This document shows positions 44,914 to 57,616 of a DNA stretch of 64,000 nucleotides, in pieces. This DNA is from Taenia hydatigena. Its lineage: Eukaryota > Platyhelminthes > Cestoda > Cyclophyllidea > Taeniidae. Location of the stretch: the NCBI GenBank assembly GCA_036345935.2, contig JADWOT020000001.1:2531258-2595257 (forward strand). Reading direction: 5' to 3'. The first letter of the stretch is position 1. The number at the start of each line of letters is the position of its first letter. Under the pieces are notes generated by a model. It did no database searches and was not told the origin of the DNA. It saw nothing but the letters and a program-made list of their open reading frames with translations. Both the position numbers and the translations under genes were made by a program.

Positions 44914-46099
44914 CTCCATGGTGGATCCCAACAGCCCCTGTCCTCACTTCTTCTTGCCCTCTCTACTCATTTCCTTATCGCTTCTCACCTTCCAAACGCT
45001 TGTCTTCCTCCTTCTACTTGCCTTTTCTGCTCTGCTCTTTATTTTCTTGCATGTATTCGAAGCGCACGTATCCCTCTCACAACTTGCCGCCTTTGTCACC
45101 CCCTTCGACTTCGTTTACAGCCTCCACGTGCACGTTTGCTGAGCAGAGGGCGCGATAGCAGCAAGACGGTGCATACTCTTCACTTACCTATTTCCTATTC
45201 AACCTCTTGACATTTGATGTCATTGTCCACCAGAAAATGTGTCCTGTCTGACTGTAGGCGCAGCATTTCGCCAAACGCTGAAGATCTGGCCACATGTTGT
45301 CTGTGGATTTTGTGAAGCAAATGGTGGCATGGAAGAAGCGGTGGAGGGGAGGCATTCAAACGGTGAATGCGAGGGATGGACAGATGAACGGGTGGATGGT
45401 TAGTGGGTGGATGGAGGAATGGAAGAATGAAGTAAAAGGCGTTCATGGAAGGATGGATGTAGGCAACATATGTAAGCGATCGACGGCTGGATCAAGGCAC
45501 ACGGTGTCAATGTAGGCTGCAATTCAAGCCGAATATATAATGCTCCGTTTCGGGATGATGGATGATCCTGTGAATAAAATGTGAAGCAGAGTTCATTTTC
45601 CCACTGAGTTGGCAAAATTGGGTCAAAATGTGCCAATAGTTACGTGGGCGAAGGGACCGTGACCGATGGTGAGAGAAGCTTGCTGTAGGCAGTGAGTGAC
45701 CAAACAAATATGACTGGCAAATGAATTGGATGTAGGGCGATATAGAGTGAAAGAAGGTAACAACTGCAGGTGAAGGAATAGATGTGTGGAGATAGGATGA
45801 ATGATAAGTTAAATAAAGTGTTTGGTGGGTGGATGATAAAAAGGGAGGAAGGGGGAGAGGGATTGGTAAACAGGGTGGACTGATGGATGCATGATGGAAC
45901 GTTGGAAGGGCACGAAAGAGGATGGAAGGAGGAGTGAGGAATGCATGGATGGAGACAGTGACGGTTGGAGAGGTAGATTGGTGAGTAAATTTGTAATGAA
46001 AATTAATAAGAATTCCATGCCATCTTGGCACCGTGGAGAGAGACAGTTTGACATGCCCACCAACATTAGCTGTTTCATCGTGCTTCGTGCACACATCAC
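44914..46099. other. Intergenic stretch, possible acidic remnant on minus strand
   Basis: On the minus strand, 45130-44960 reads as short acidic pieces broken by stops (VEAVNEVEGGDKGGK; KEEDKRLEGEK). TGGA-rich sequence occupies about 45380-45450 and 45820-45990. Nothing intact. Confidence 0.3.
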
Positions 46100-46779
46100 A
46101 TAGTCTGGGTGCACACGATCACACCAACCCACGCACACGCACACGCTCACGCACGATCCCACGTTGGCTTCGCACACGTTCACCCACCCACCTTTCTATG
46201 CTTTCGCATCATTGTCCATCAAATCACATCTACTTCATCCCTCTTCTTAATTTCTCTGCCAAACTAACTCAAGTCTTGATAGCCTCCTTCCAGGCCATTT
46301 GTTCATGACCACGAGAAGGCGGAATTCAATTAGGCAGACACGTAAAGCTGATTCGCTCAGCTCTGCCTGTAAGTGTCAGCACGAATGACGCCTAGAAGTG
46401 CAATGAGACGTGTTGGTGGTTAGCAGCAGAGTTGGAATCCTCGACAAATGTAGTCTGATTAGTCGTAGCACTGACCCCATTGAGATCGAGGCGCTCACAT
46501 GCTCAACCCACCTCAAAGACCCTTCTGCTTAAATTGCATCAACTACAATGCCATCTCCGCACCCCTCAACGCAGGCATTTCGGTATTGTTTTGTGGGTGG
46601 CTTGCATTTGTTTGGATGGAAAAACATGGATGCCACATTAAATGAATGTCGAAATGAGTCTTCGATGCTTTAAACAACCAAAAATTTGCGTCACTGGCAT
46701 TGAGCGTAGGCAGGTTGGCCAAATTTTACAAATCCGCATGGAAGACGGCGCATCATCTTCACACCTCACATGGTCTATG

Positions 46780-48010
46780 TAGACACGTCTACACCAACTC
46801 CACGAACGCCCACGAGTCCACGCTGGCTTCTCACACGTTCACCTAGTGACCTGTCCATGCCCTTAAAACAGTCTCCATCATTGCTCATTCTACTTCTAAA
46901 CTTATTTTCCAACTTTACTAGGATGTGGATGCAGTTGGCGACTTGAAGTCTGCGTTCATCACTCATTAAGAGGAGGTGAACTCGCTGACTGCCCATCGTA
47001 GCACTTCGTGTCGCGTGTTTCATTTGGTGTCTATTGTTTGTGCTGTCATCCAATAGGCGAATTGCGATGCGTTCGCGAAGTAGCCTAGAAAGGTAGTGCG
47101 CTCAGCGTGCATTGATGTCGTAAGAAAGTGAAGTGGTGTGGAGGAATACACTGTTCACTGCCGTACGGAGGGTCTAAGAGGCAAGTGACATGATGCGAAT
47201 CAAAGGCGCAGCCTCTAGAGTTTGAACACACAGTGAAACAAAGAGCCAGCTCACTATTTGGTGTCTGCTTTTATTCCATCAAGACGTAGTCCCTTGGGAT
47301 TAAATGCTGCAGCGCGAGACCATAAGGTGATGCGAGTGATTCAACGGGTATAACATTCTGCTCAGTCGAGAATATGGAGACTCATAACTTAGTAACAAAA
47401 GGGTGACATTTCCTGGCTGAGTGACTGCCTAGCTAGACTGAATGTTGATTCACTTCTCAACCATTGGCAGGTATCCTTCCACACCGATGCCTACTAGGGA
47501 AATCATTGGTGGAGGTTGAGGACTTGAGCCAGAGATTTGGCCTAGCAAGGTAATGGAGGAAGCAATTTTTAGCGTTGAGTATTGGAGGAAAGGCAACAGA
47601 ATAAACGCATTTCATCCGGCTATTTAAAATAAGCAGATGCAATGGTTTAGGTGTTCATTGTGGGTGAGTAGCCCCAATACTGGCTAGTCACCACCTTGCT
47701 CATTAACAGGCGGTTTCGCGGACCAAGAAGGCTGATCTAGTCGGTCAACATGCGTGTGTCAAACCGACTGTAGGCCAGCGAAGACTAGGCTTAAATACCG
47801 GGCGTATTTGCTACTAACCGAGTGACATCGAGCTCGGGGTGACTGTTGCTGCAATCAAAATATGCCTAACGTAATGGCCAGACGACTAGGAGCCGACGGC
47901 CGAGTGAGTGGTGATGCCTACCACAATCCTATGAGCAGCCAAGTGGACAAAAACTTTTGCAAATTTGCACAGCAATGTCTCCCTGCATTGAAGGGCAGCT
48001 CATTTAATAT
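46780..48010 (+). repeat. Duplicated repeat R2, copy 2
   Basis: Counterpart of 12880-14240; its first part is also repeated just upstream at 46100-46300. No gene seen. Confidence 0.6.
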
Positions 48011-49340
48011 AATTTAGTCTTCAACGAAACAATTTATTAACCAAGTTGTCTATTTGTAGTTGGAAATGCTTTGCCAAACATGCCACAGGAGTGAACACGT
48101 TTAATAATCGATTAGAAGGGAGAAGAATGCAACCAATTTTATTTGTCATACAATAAGAGTTGACTGCAGTCGCCCCGCAGTTGAGTGATGGTTGTCCAAT
48201 AGACCTTTGGGTGGAGTAGTGAAGCCCGCAGTGGGAAGAGACAGCGTGACAGACAAACGTGAGCAATGGGCTGCAACACGCGCAGTAGGTGAGATATGTC
48301 CCATTACATATTTTACCTCCAGCATGTCAACAACTTGTGAACTGCGCACATTAAGGCATTTCAAAATGCCTTATGAGGTGGCCAGCAGTATGAAGCAGAG
48401 TGGAAGGGACATCTCTCCTTCACAAGAAAACAGAACTCCTATGCACAACCCACACACGTGTGCTTATGAGGACGCAGCAAGGAGATGCAAGCCAACGCAA
48501 TGGCCTACTCTTTATCTCCGAAGCAGATTGCCAATTCACACGCACACCGTGGAACCACACGCATAGTTACGTTGTTTGAGTGGTTGTGTGGGACTTCTCT
48601 GGTAGGGACGTCTGCTGGTGCAAGCTGGCGCTCACCTTCGGCCTCTGATGATACTTCCAGAGATGATGAAATGGTTGGATGTGTGAATATATGAACAGAT
48701 ATTTCGCCAACAACAGTTGCCCTGCAGTTGGTTCTACAGCACAGCACAGTACACACGACAAGAGGAAAAGACGTGACCCTCTACTTGATTTCCCTTAGTG
48801 CTGATTCAATAAGACTGAAACCAGTTGCTTATTCACCCACCCACCCACCCATCCATCCATCCATCCATCCACCCTACCACCCACCACTGTAACAGATGTT
48901 CAACTGTGAACTCCTAGCATTAACAACTGTAAAGGGGCAAATAAATGTCTTTTGGGGTGTGGAAAAAGGGATCATCCGCGCGGTCTAAAGTCCTGCCATG
49001 GATACGCCAAGCATCACAGCTGTGAAGCAGGTGAGCTGGATGCCATCTCACAAACTAGTCGTGCCAGACTACAGCAGCCAATGACTGTGACATTGGAAGC
49101 TGAACGTGTCCATGAAAGTCGATGCGCTAACCAATTAAATGTGCATAACACGGTGCCCAAGAAGACGTAGTTCAATGAAAAACGCTTTTATGAGAAAAGG
49201 GGAGAGGGGAGGGCATCAGTGCAAGTCTGTGGGGTAATTGAAGGTGAGTGAGGGTGGAATTCCTTCATATTTTCACTGTCCAATGACAGAAAGTGTCCAG
49301 TTTTGACTCCCACAAACCCAAAATGACGGATTCCAGAGCC
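48011..49340. other. Intergenic stretch
   Basis: No supported gene. A short CCCA/CCAT run lies at about 48835-48875. Confidence 0.4.
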
Positions 49341-49359
49341 ACTTCATCCAGCATCGCTC

Positions 49360-51260
49360 TCACCGCACCACTTCGTTCAATGAGTCCCCTTCCTTTGCAT
49401 CTGCACAGGCAACTCCGAATCCTGGCCACACAGAAGACAACTCGTCGCCATCTGGTGTGACAGCTTCCGCTGCTTCGATGGACAATTTGTTCATGTTATT
49501 ACACATCTCAGTGAGATGCATAATGGGCGATTGGCCATTACTTCTCTCCTCTCACCACCAGGATGTGTCACGTCTGCAGACGAAGGTAAGACAGTCGTGT
49601 CCGCAAACTCATGCACACACGCACACGTTCCCACCAGTGAAGGCGACTGTCTAAGAGGGCAAAATAAGCAAGTGGACAACGGCACGCACACACAAACTGA
49701 GACAGTGAAGGGAGTGCAGATGGGAGAGTAGGGAGAGGAAAGCAAATTCTTACCTATTATTGCAGACCACATCGTAGAGGAACACTCTAAAAGGAGAGAA
49801 CGTAGAAGTTGGCAATGGGATATGGAGGTGGGAGGTCGACAGAACTATGAAGTGCAAAGTTGGAGCAAGGCGTTCACCCTCGCTCTCGAAGGCATAAGTG
49901 GTGCAGGAGAAGCAGAAACAGAGGAAGGGACAGAACTGGGGCAGAGTGGTATGCGACAAAGTGAAGTGGCTGAAAGAAGAAGAAAAGAAAGGAAGAGAGA
50001 TGCAAATGAAGGGTTAAGGCAATCCCAGCTATGGTAAAGCGAGATCTGGTCACTGGCTAAGTCTGCTTCACTTCGCCTTAGTCTGGTCTAGTCTACGTCT
50101 AATCATCAAGTCTCGGACATGAATCCCCTTATCACCTACCATTCGTATAATGAAGATGGAGGCAAGTGGAGAGACGAATGGAACTGGCAAAGGATGAGGT
50201 ACGGCCTAGTCAAGCCTAGTCTTGCCTCACCTGCTACACTGCTTCCATTTCACTACATCTGCTGCTGCTGCCACCGACTTGGTGATCTGCAAACGCGTGC
50301 CGGAGAGACACAAGACCAACTCACCCATGAATATTGCTACAGATCTGGTGAAGGCGACTTCCTAATTCCTACGATTTCCTTCTGCTTTGCTACTTTGACG
50401 ACTTTGGGACGGCGGTGTACGAGGTTCAGTGTGACGAGGAGAAGGAGGGCGGGACGGCGGCGGCAGAGGTGGCGACGACGACGACGACGACGACGAAACA
50501 AAGCGGGATGGAGACGCTGACGATGAATTGAGTGACAGAAACGAAGACGCGACGTAGAAGCAAGATGCGCGGCAAGAGGCGTTCGAACGCAAAGGTAAGC
50601 ATATCCGATTATCGAATGCGCGACTTACCTCTTCGCATTTGACATGTTTGTGCTCATGTCAATCAGTGGCACGTGTTGTGCCGTGTTCAACAGTCGCGTC
50701 TGCTGGTAACAATCTTGCACACTTGTACTTCTTCGTCATTTTGTCACACCAGGCAACACTTTCCCTTGTGCTTCTCTACTTTGGCCCAATGTCCTCCATC
50801 GTATCACATACAAAGGTGAATGAGGAGGAAGATGAGGAGGATGGGAATTGGACAACTCACTAATACCAAAGAACTTTGGTAGGGATACGTCGAGTCGACG
50901 GGAGTACAGTCTCTGACTCTCCATTCTCTCATGTTCTTTGGTGGGTTGGACGCCTTTCGTGCATTCGCACACTACTCTGCTCTTCCCACCACGAGACGCC
51001 CACCTCCGCAATCCGATTGAAGGAGGTGAGCATCACTGAATGCGAGGAGAAAGTAGGCCCAAGGGTGCGGATCGAGTGCTGACCACTTGGCTACACGACG
51101 TCAATCAACCATCCCACTATCCTTCTTGCAGTCCTCTAATGAGCCCATGAGGAACAAATCGCCTTTCTTGCTAGTGAGCTCCTCCACTACGTTCGCAACA
51201 ACTCCTCCATTAATTATCCTGGTGGAAATGCTAAATGAACGCCGGCCAAAAGGTCACCCA
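49360..51260 (-). pseudogene. Second copy of the unrecognised minus-strand gene, broken
   Basis: Exon d equivalent 49573-49360 (same length as copy 1) has TGA where copy 1 has its third Trp, although several of its other changes are at third codon positions. Exons b and c (about 50350-50230) keep GTGAGT and TTTGCAG around the short intron, but exon c gains a TAG. At exon a the GAGGTAAGT donor is separated from the exon by an inserted ~487-bp segment, and the upstream acceptor is lost. Confidence 0.4.
50633..51119 (+). other. 487-bp segment present only in copy 2 of the duplication
   Basis: Inserted between TTACCTC and CCTTCTTGCAG relative to copy 1 (16130-16140). Not matched elsewhere in the window. 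On the plus strand the gap is bounded by AAAGGTAAGC (about 50593) and CTTCTTGCAG (about 51131), so it could equally be intron that copy 1 has lost. Confidence 0.5.
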
Positions 51261-53999
51261 CTTGCAACCCGCTTCCCACTGAAATAGAGCATGAACTACT
51301 ACCTTGTGATTTGGCAAATGATGTCTCCAACTACCTTGGTCCCCCAGCACTCTATCCATTTGTGAAATTGGTTCTACCTCACACCCATCGAGTCTCAAGT
51401 GGTGCACGTGTCAGCCAACTTCACCCCTCCGCCGGTATCCAACTCACCCTCCACCCTCTTCAACTCCCCATGTCAAGGTAATGCACTGTCGCCCAACACG
51501 ACTCAGCCCTCCACAAACGCACCTCACCTGATGGCCACAAAATCCACACCACGTTTCTCACATCGCAGCTGCTCCTATGCATAATCTTGATGGCGGATTT
51601 GTTGGCTTGACAAATGCTTTATGCATTAATCTATGCACCATTCTCCCACACTGACCACAGCCACATGTACCTGTGCAAAATATCTACTTACAGCTAAAAC
51701 AAGGCCCTTTGCGCAGCAGTCTCGAGTTCGAGACAAGCATTCTACCGCTGGCATCTGCATCAATTAAAAAGGCAACTGACTCACACAACAATTGAGAGCC
51801 ACACCTTGCCATCAGGTAAATGAATTACTTGGATATTCCTAACGTCCGTCTTGGGATGCACTTTGCTGTCAAATGGACACGCTAACCTTCTCTGTGAATG
51901 ACTCAATCAAGCAAGCCTATTCATTCCCACTCTCCCCAGCATCCGTCAACACAAAAGAAATCCACATCATACTGCATGTGTCCACTCAATAAATACAGCA
52001 TCGGCAATTCCAATCAGGGCAGTTGAAAATTCTTTGCAAGCATTGAATAGTGGAACAAAGTCGGAAGCACAAGATTTCAAACGACCCTTTCGTACGAAAA
52101 GGAAATGCAACTTGTCACGCAGTCAAGTCACTCAGTCTCAACGTGAATAATAACAACACGACACATTCCAAAGCGACCAGGTAGTTGTCAAGGCGCACCA
52201 CAAAATGCGATTCATTGCCTCACGCAATTTCGCAGATCAAATCAACTCACATTCGATCACTCCTCTCCAGTTATCTGGTCATCCATTCCAACAGACAGTG
52301 TCGTAGCAGATAACCTCATGAATCGCAGCACAATCCGCGCACGTACAGCCAAACTTGGAGAGAGAGGCACGCTATAATAAACCAGCTATCCAAACCGTCC
52401 AAAGTAAATGACAACGGCACAATTCGCATTTCGAGCTGTTCCATACTGCCTCCATGTTCGCCCAACAAGTGCACCACCAGATGATACTGATAATTAACTC
52501 TTGCCGAACGAAGCCAGAGTCCACAACGCCCTTAACAACAAAAAGGGAAGCCAGGTGTTTGATAGACTCCCACCTATGTTCAACAAATTAGGCCTCTTTA
52601 ATCAAAATCCATCGTCATTAAAACAACGGACCATCCTACTCACTACCAAAGCAAATCCAATTAACCACTTGAAACACTGTGCAGTGAAAAAAATAAACGT
52701 GACTAGGATATTTAATTTGGAAAGAAAGTCGAAACAGCGACTGCTGCAGATCTTCTTGGGCACTCACTCTAGCAAATAATTGCATAAAGAAAGTGAATAA
52801 ATAGCCAGAAAGCAATAAAAGAGGTACTTAGGTCACAACTCGTCTCAAGACATTAGACTCCATTATTCAAGGCCCATCCTCATTCAATAATGAATCACTT
52901 AGCGAACAGCCAAAACAGCATTGCCTAATTGCTGAAAGCGATTTGCAGTAAGGCACACGAGCGACTGGTTATTGTAGCTAAAAATATGCCTCAACAGTCA
53001 ACCTATTTAGCTTTTGGACCTACTCTTGCAAGCGATTGTGTATAGAACGAGACAGATTGATACGTAAAGGAACTCGCTGATGTTGGCCAGCAAATGAGTA
53101 CCAAATGCTACCCGTTTTTCAAACCTTTTTTTCCCAAAAATTAGTCGACATGAAAGTAACACACCACTTACGCACCACACCAACAAATTTGAAGCAACTT
53201 CTGGCAGCATCGCACCGTAAAACAAATGTGCGTATAATCTCGTGCTAATTAAACAAACACTAAGTAGTAACAGTTGCTGAGTTCATTCACTTAGGTGTTT
53301 GATTTAACATGCAGATGCATGGTTAAACTAGATAACTAGGCGCAGGTTAGAAAGCAAGTACTGAATAATGGGACTGATAAACTCGTGCAAATAATGCTTA
53401 AAAATCACAACGATATCCATGTGTATACTACAGTAGCAACTATTTGTTTGTCATTGCTTCGTTTTTGCTGTCTTAGTGATTTGAAAGACTGCTTATTTTG
53501 GCAAAGTTATTTTGAAATTAATTAGGGGCAGTTTTGTTAGATATTTATGCAGCAATTTGTCATTTGGTAGTCTTTAAACGACTAGTTCTGACATGGACAA
53601 TGCTACCTCATAACTTTTGACCTACCCTAAACTAAACGATTCCACATTTAGTTAGTTGGTTGGTAAGCCTCGGAATGTGGGTAGTGCTGGGGTTTGAAGT
53701 TTGCTTGTGTATTTCCGTCTCAACCGATTACCTGACGAGGGGATAAATGCAAACACAACATATTTTAAGGCAAGGAAGAAAGGAAGGAGAAGAAGGAGCT
53801 GAAAAAAATGCAATACAAGGCTTCTTAAGCATTGTACATTCTTCCTTTATTCTTCCTAATTCTCATGTTTCGCATCCATATCCCTGCACAAAGTGGTTAG
53901 TCATGGGCATCTTACCTTCTTTCGCCAAACACTGCCTCCCTCTCTACACACTCATTCCTTCTAAAATCATTCCCTTAGCTACGTAGTGGCAACATGCCA

Positions 54000-54350
54000 C
54001 TGTTTAACAATTCATGACACACTCATTAGCACAGACCTCAATTTTAGATGCACTCATCACCAACTCTAACCGACTCTGCCTCTTTACCCCTAGTCGATAT
54101 AACCGAGCACCGCCATGATCGACATCGAGGATGCAAAAATCGGGGCACACGTTCTCTCCGACAGCGAGCAGCGCAAGAAGCCCTCGCATGTGTCTCCGCG
54201 AGCACAGAATGCCAAAAGTGGGAGTAAGAGTCAACTCCAAGGAGAATGACAGTCAGGGTAAAATAACAGGAGTGCCTCATAAAAATGGAACAAAAGAAAA
54301 ACCTCAAATCTATCCCCTGCACCATCCACAGCTTCTTCTATAACCAGTTT
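54000..54350 (-). pseudogene. Fragment of the SET-domain gene
   Basis: Minus-strand match to the 3' part of the SET gene (57617-58357) and its downstream flank. It covers the stretch around the conserved NHSC motif, here altered to RHSC, and LTV....VDS, then jumps past the last ~225 bases (including the YDYG box and post-SET cysteines) into flank homologous to 57400-57500. Dead fragment. Confidence 0.65.
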
Positions 54351-54362
54351 GCCTGCTTCTCC

Positions 54363-55335
54363 ACGCGTAATGAAGTTGCATGTGTGCACACAAGGAATGC
54401 AATTTACAAATTAACAAATAACAACTGGGTGAAGAAAACAGGAATGAATTGCTGGATGGATGAATAGAGGACAAATAGATGGGTGGAAGGATGGTGGTGT
54501 GGATAAATGGTTGGAAGAAGAGGGGAATTGGTGGATGGGTGGAATGATGAGAAAGTTGACGGCTGAATAAATGGATGGATGGACGCATGAAGAGGTAAAT
54601 TTTTGGGATTCCATAAAACAGAGAATTATATGAATAGACAATGAAGGCAGCACACGACTGTCCAAACGGTGGTGGTCATGCGAATATACTGATGAACGAA
54701 GGATTCGAAACCGAACGACGTACGCCTTCACTGCTCTCTTCGATTCGCCCCCCACTGGATTCGCACTTTGGATTTCCCATTTCAATGAAGTTGCAGGCAT
54801 CAAATTGGCTTGATGTGACCCTTATAACTGACTGGCCAATATAAGTCTACTGCTAACCCATCAGCCCTCCGCCATTGATTTTATGGGTTCTCGCACAAAA
54901 TCAAAAGTCTGTTAGCTCTCATAGCATCTCCCAACCACACGCCTCACCACCCCATCCACGAAGGTGGCTGGTGGTAAATGCATTCAATCCCAACCCTCAA
55001 CTGGATACAAACTGTAGCCGATGACCACGAGTACCAGGTGGCCCAACAATTCTGTGGACTTGGTTAATCTCGCTCTAGTCACTTGTTTTAGTCTGAGGCG
55101 ACGACAGATTGTGGAGTGCATTTTTGCACGTACAATGTGTGAACTCGCCTCTTTCGCATGGCGGGATAACCGTGTGGCTTGTGATGCGGAATGAGTTAGC
55201 TTCGTCTAACACAGTCAAACGAATGACCACCTCAACGCTGCACCAATTCCAGTTGTTTACGGTGGATGCAATTGTCCTTGCACTCAAGGCGAAACGCTCC
55301 ATGTCACCGAACTCGAATGTGAGGATAGGAGAAGT
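54363..55335 (-). repeat. E/F module front half, inverted copy
   Basis: Inverted match of 36443-37430 and 61585-62548, about 970 bases at high identity. It ends right beside the SET fragment and lacks the E/F promoter and gene. With 61585-62548 it forms inverted arms around a 6.2-kb interval. Confidence 0.85.
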
Positions 55336-55359
55336 CCTTTCGCAAACACCCACACTCAA
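55075..55359 (-). CDS. Conserved small ORF with Cys motif, inverted copy
   Basis: 94 codons; the last 75 match 36470-36697 with few changes (PCERGEFTHCTC). Longer at the N-terminus (SPILTFEFGDMERF). Same caveats about strand. Confidence 0.22.
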   Translation of the reverse strand: MSVGVCERTSPILTFEFGDMERFALSARTIASTVNNWNWCSVEVVIRLTVLDEANSFRITSHTVIPPCERGEFTHCTCKNALHNLSSPQTKTSD

Positions 55360-55481
55360 GGCACCACAAAACCCTACCCTCGCTTCAAGGTAGAGTGAGT
55401 GACACGGAGAAGTGGAAGGATATTTGAAAGAATGGATGGTTGGTTAGTTGGTTGGATGAGCACACTTATGCGAGGGGGCTA

Positions 55482-55707
55482 TGTAATACTTAATTCTTTA
55501 AATGCGCTTTGTAGGCCAGAGGCGGAAAGTCAATTGGAACCACGTGACGGAGCAGCGCGGGGACTCGCCGGAGCGTGACACATCCTCGGCCTGAACCCCA
55601 TATTTCGCCTAGCTGTATTTATCACCCCATATACATTAAAGATGTCTAAACGTACGCAGACTTCTACTGTCAAGGGTAACCAGGAGGGAGAGGAGGAACC
55701 CTCTACA
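55482..55707 (+). mobile_element. Remnant LTR of the gypsy family
   Basis: 226 bases, TGTAATACTT ... CTCTACA, very close to the 5520-5746 LTR. GAGGGGGC directly before it equals the element's purine tract, so this is the end of a 5'-truncated copy rather than a clean solo LTR. No matching target duplication. Confidence 0.8.
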
Positions 55708-55729
55708 ATAATCGAAGTTTTTTTACGAA

Positions 55730-56040
55730 TTCTGCATTTGGTCAGTGAATTTAATTTTTGGGAAAAGTAATTGCAAATTAAAACATGTTGGAAGTGATTG
55801 AATTAAACGAATTAGGCCAGTTTTGCCTCTGGGAACATGCCCTAGTCCTCTGTTGCCATGATCTGTGCTTCCAAACTGTCTGATGCGAAAGGCGGCTTTC
55901 CAGTAGGGTGCATTTGTAATACGTTGGTGGTTCACCTCTTTGTCCTCGTAAAGTTCTGCTTTGTGTATTAGCAATTGCAACTTCGCCAGACTGGCTGGTC
56001 TCCGAACCATGGCAGTAGCCACTCTCCATACACCACACCA
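55730..56040 (+). repeat. Diverged duplicate pair, copy 1
   Basis: Aligns with 59270-59580 (landmarks TTAGAACATGTTG-like, CTGGGAACATG, GTAATACGTTGGTGGT, ACCATGGCAGTAG). Both are open for 80-100 codons on the minus strand with only weak protein similarity; no product assigned. Confidence 0.5.
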
Positions 56041-56189
56041 CCCTCTTCGAAGTCATCTTCGTGCAGCCTACTAGGCTCCAAAATTGGACACTCGATGATG
56101 CTTGCGTCCACCTAGCCACAACTCACTCACCACACATATTCACAACGCGATCGGATAACTATGTCACACCCACCTCCACTCAGGTGTTG

Positions 56190-57335
56190 TCTATGACTTG
56201 CATGGAGAGGAAAAGGTGTTATACCAACACAATCACAACTTCTCATCCTCCTTGATGACACTTGATGTATGCTTTCTTTCCCACATTACTGACGACGCCC
56301 TCATCCGTCAACGCGACAAACACGAGTAAAACGGGTCGTCATGCGGCCCAATGTACCAACTGGCGTCTCTCGTGGTCTTCCGAGGAGACGCTCTCTTCAT
56401 TGACTACAGGCAATGCCTCTCTAGCACTTCCGTTCCTGCGTCCCTCCGAAGGGCTTCAACTGCCTCAAACCCTGCGTACCTACCCATTATGGAATAAAGT
56501 CTTCTACTCAGCTACATCTAATCAGGAAGCACACTTCCACCTCGTCATCATGGGGAGATGTGCAAGGTAGAGATATGTCACGCCGACGTGATCGAAGCTT
56601 AGGCAGATTTCCTGTCAATAAAGTAGTCTGAATGTTCCCGTGTGTAAGTGAATAGATACTGGAGGAGGTTCAAGGCTATTTGCGGGTCAAAACACAAAAT
56701 CCTAGCGGCAATAAATAAACACAAGTGGGGTGCATGTCTGGAATATCGGAAATGCTAGATACAGAAGTCGCCCCAACAAAAGGGCGATGACAAAAACTCG
56801 GGTTTCTGAAGTGGTACAGCGAATCTGTTTGCCATTTCGCTACCACTGCAGGACTCTGACGCTCATTCGCCGTCCAGAATCCACTGATAACACAGTTGGA
56901 AAACGCGCTTGTATAAAGTGGAGGAAAAGGCATGCCTTGAATCACCAATGAGATTGCCTCCACTGGCCAACAGACCTAACAAAAGCGAACCTGTGAATAC
57001 GGACTTTGAAGACAAGGCAAAGGTGGTGATCGTCGTCAGTGGCGTCCATTATCGCAAAACCGCCAGCCAATATCGCACTTATCGCTCAGAATGCGAGCAA
57101 CTGGCCAAGCACTTCAAGGTGCCCAATCTCCAAGACCTGCAAAAGAAACGGCCGCAGTTGGAGGAACCCTGTGCCAACAAGTTCCAACACCGCCTCCAAA
57201 GTCGATCAATCACCTCACCTGACCACTGTGGAGGCCTGTGAGGTTCTAAGCGCCACCTCCACGAGGCGACTTCACCACGTCTTAGCGTTAAACCAACGTG
57301 TTTTCGACACCGGCACGTCTCCCTACCTCAATTTA
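56190..57335 (+). pseudogene. Galactokinase-like gene, broken
   Basis: Galactokinases (GHMP family) phosphorylate galactose in the Leloir pathway. Three stretches follow their order: an altered GLSSSA-type loop (NFSSSLMTLDV, about 56235), then DDALIRQRDKHE and an in-frame TAA (56327-56329); CGPMYQLASLVVFRGDALFI, fitting the CGxMDQ...GHALLID region (about 56340-56400); and SGVHYRKTASQYRTYRSECE (about 57020-57110), fitting the [20 protein letters not shown] region. After PCAN the reading continues in another frame (RRLHHVLALNQRV, about 57265). The N-terminal GExTDY region and the C-terminal glycine loop are missing, and it stops where the SET flank begins. Assigned from remembered motif order; dead by nonsense, frameshift and truncation. 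Confidence 0.55.
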
Positions 57336-57616
57336 CGTATGCCAAACCACCACTCTCTCCTCTCCCCTCCCTACCCTCCCCCTTCCGACACCAGTCTAAA
57401 CCCAAACTGTCCTCCCTTACACTCTAGTCGAAATACTCGGACACTGCCAAAATCTACGTCATGGACGCATCGCAGGAAGCACACATTCTCCACAACAACA
57501 AGCAGCACACAAAGTCCACCTCCAAGTGCGACCCGCAGAAGTAGACTACCACCTCCTCTCCCTTCCATCCACCTTGCACTACCAGTACACAGAAATGCAG
57601 TCGCACATCCCGCATA

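Larger units (their letters stand above)
49341..53648 (+). repeat. 4.2-kb segmental duplication, copy 2
   Basis: Counterpart of 14662-18900. Lacks the solo LTR; carries extra sequence at about 49600-49740 and 50633-51119. Confidence 0.85.

Noticed and set aside
55723..56119. Minus-strand frames in the 55.7/59.3 kb duplicate pair as a gene
   Set aside because: Both are open, but protein similarity is lower than expected from the DNA alignment and no splice sites or start context stand out.
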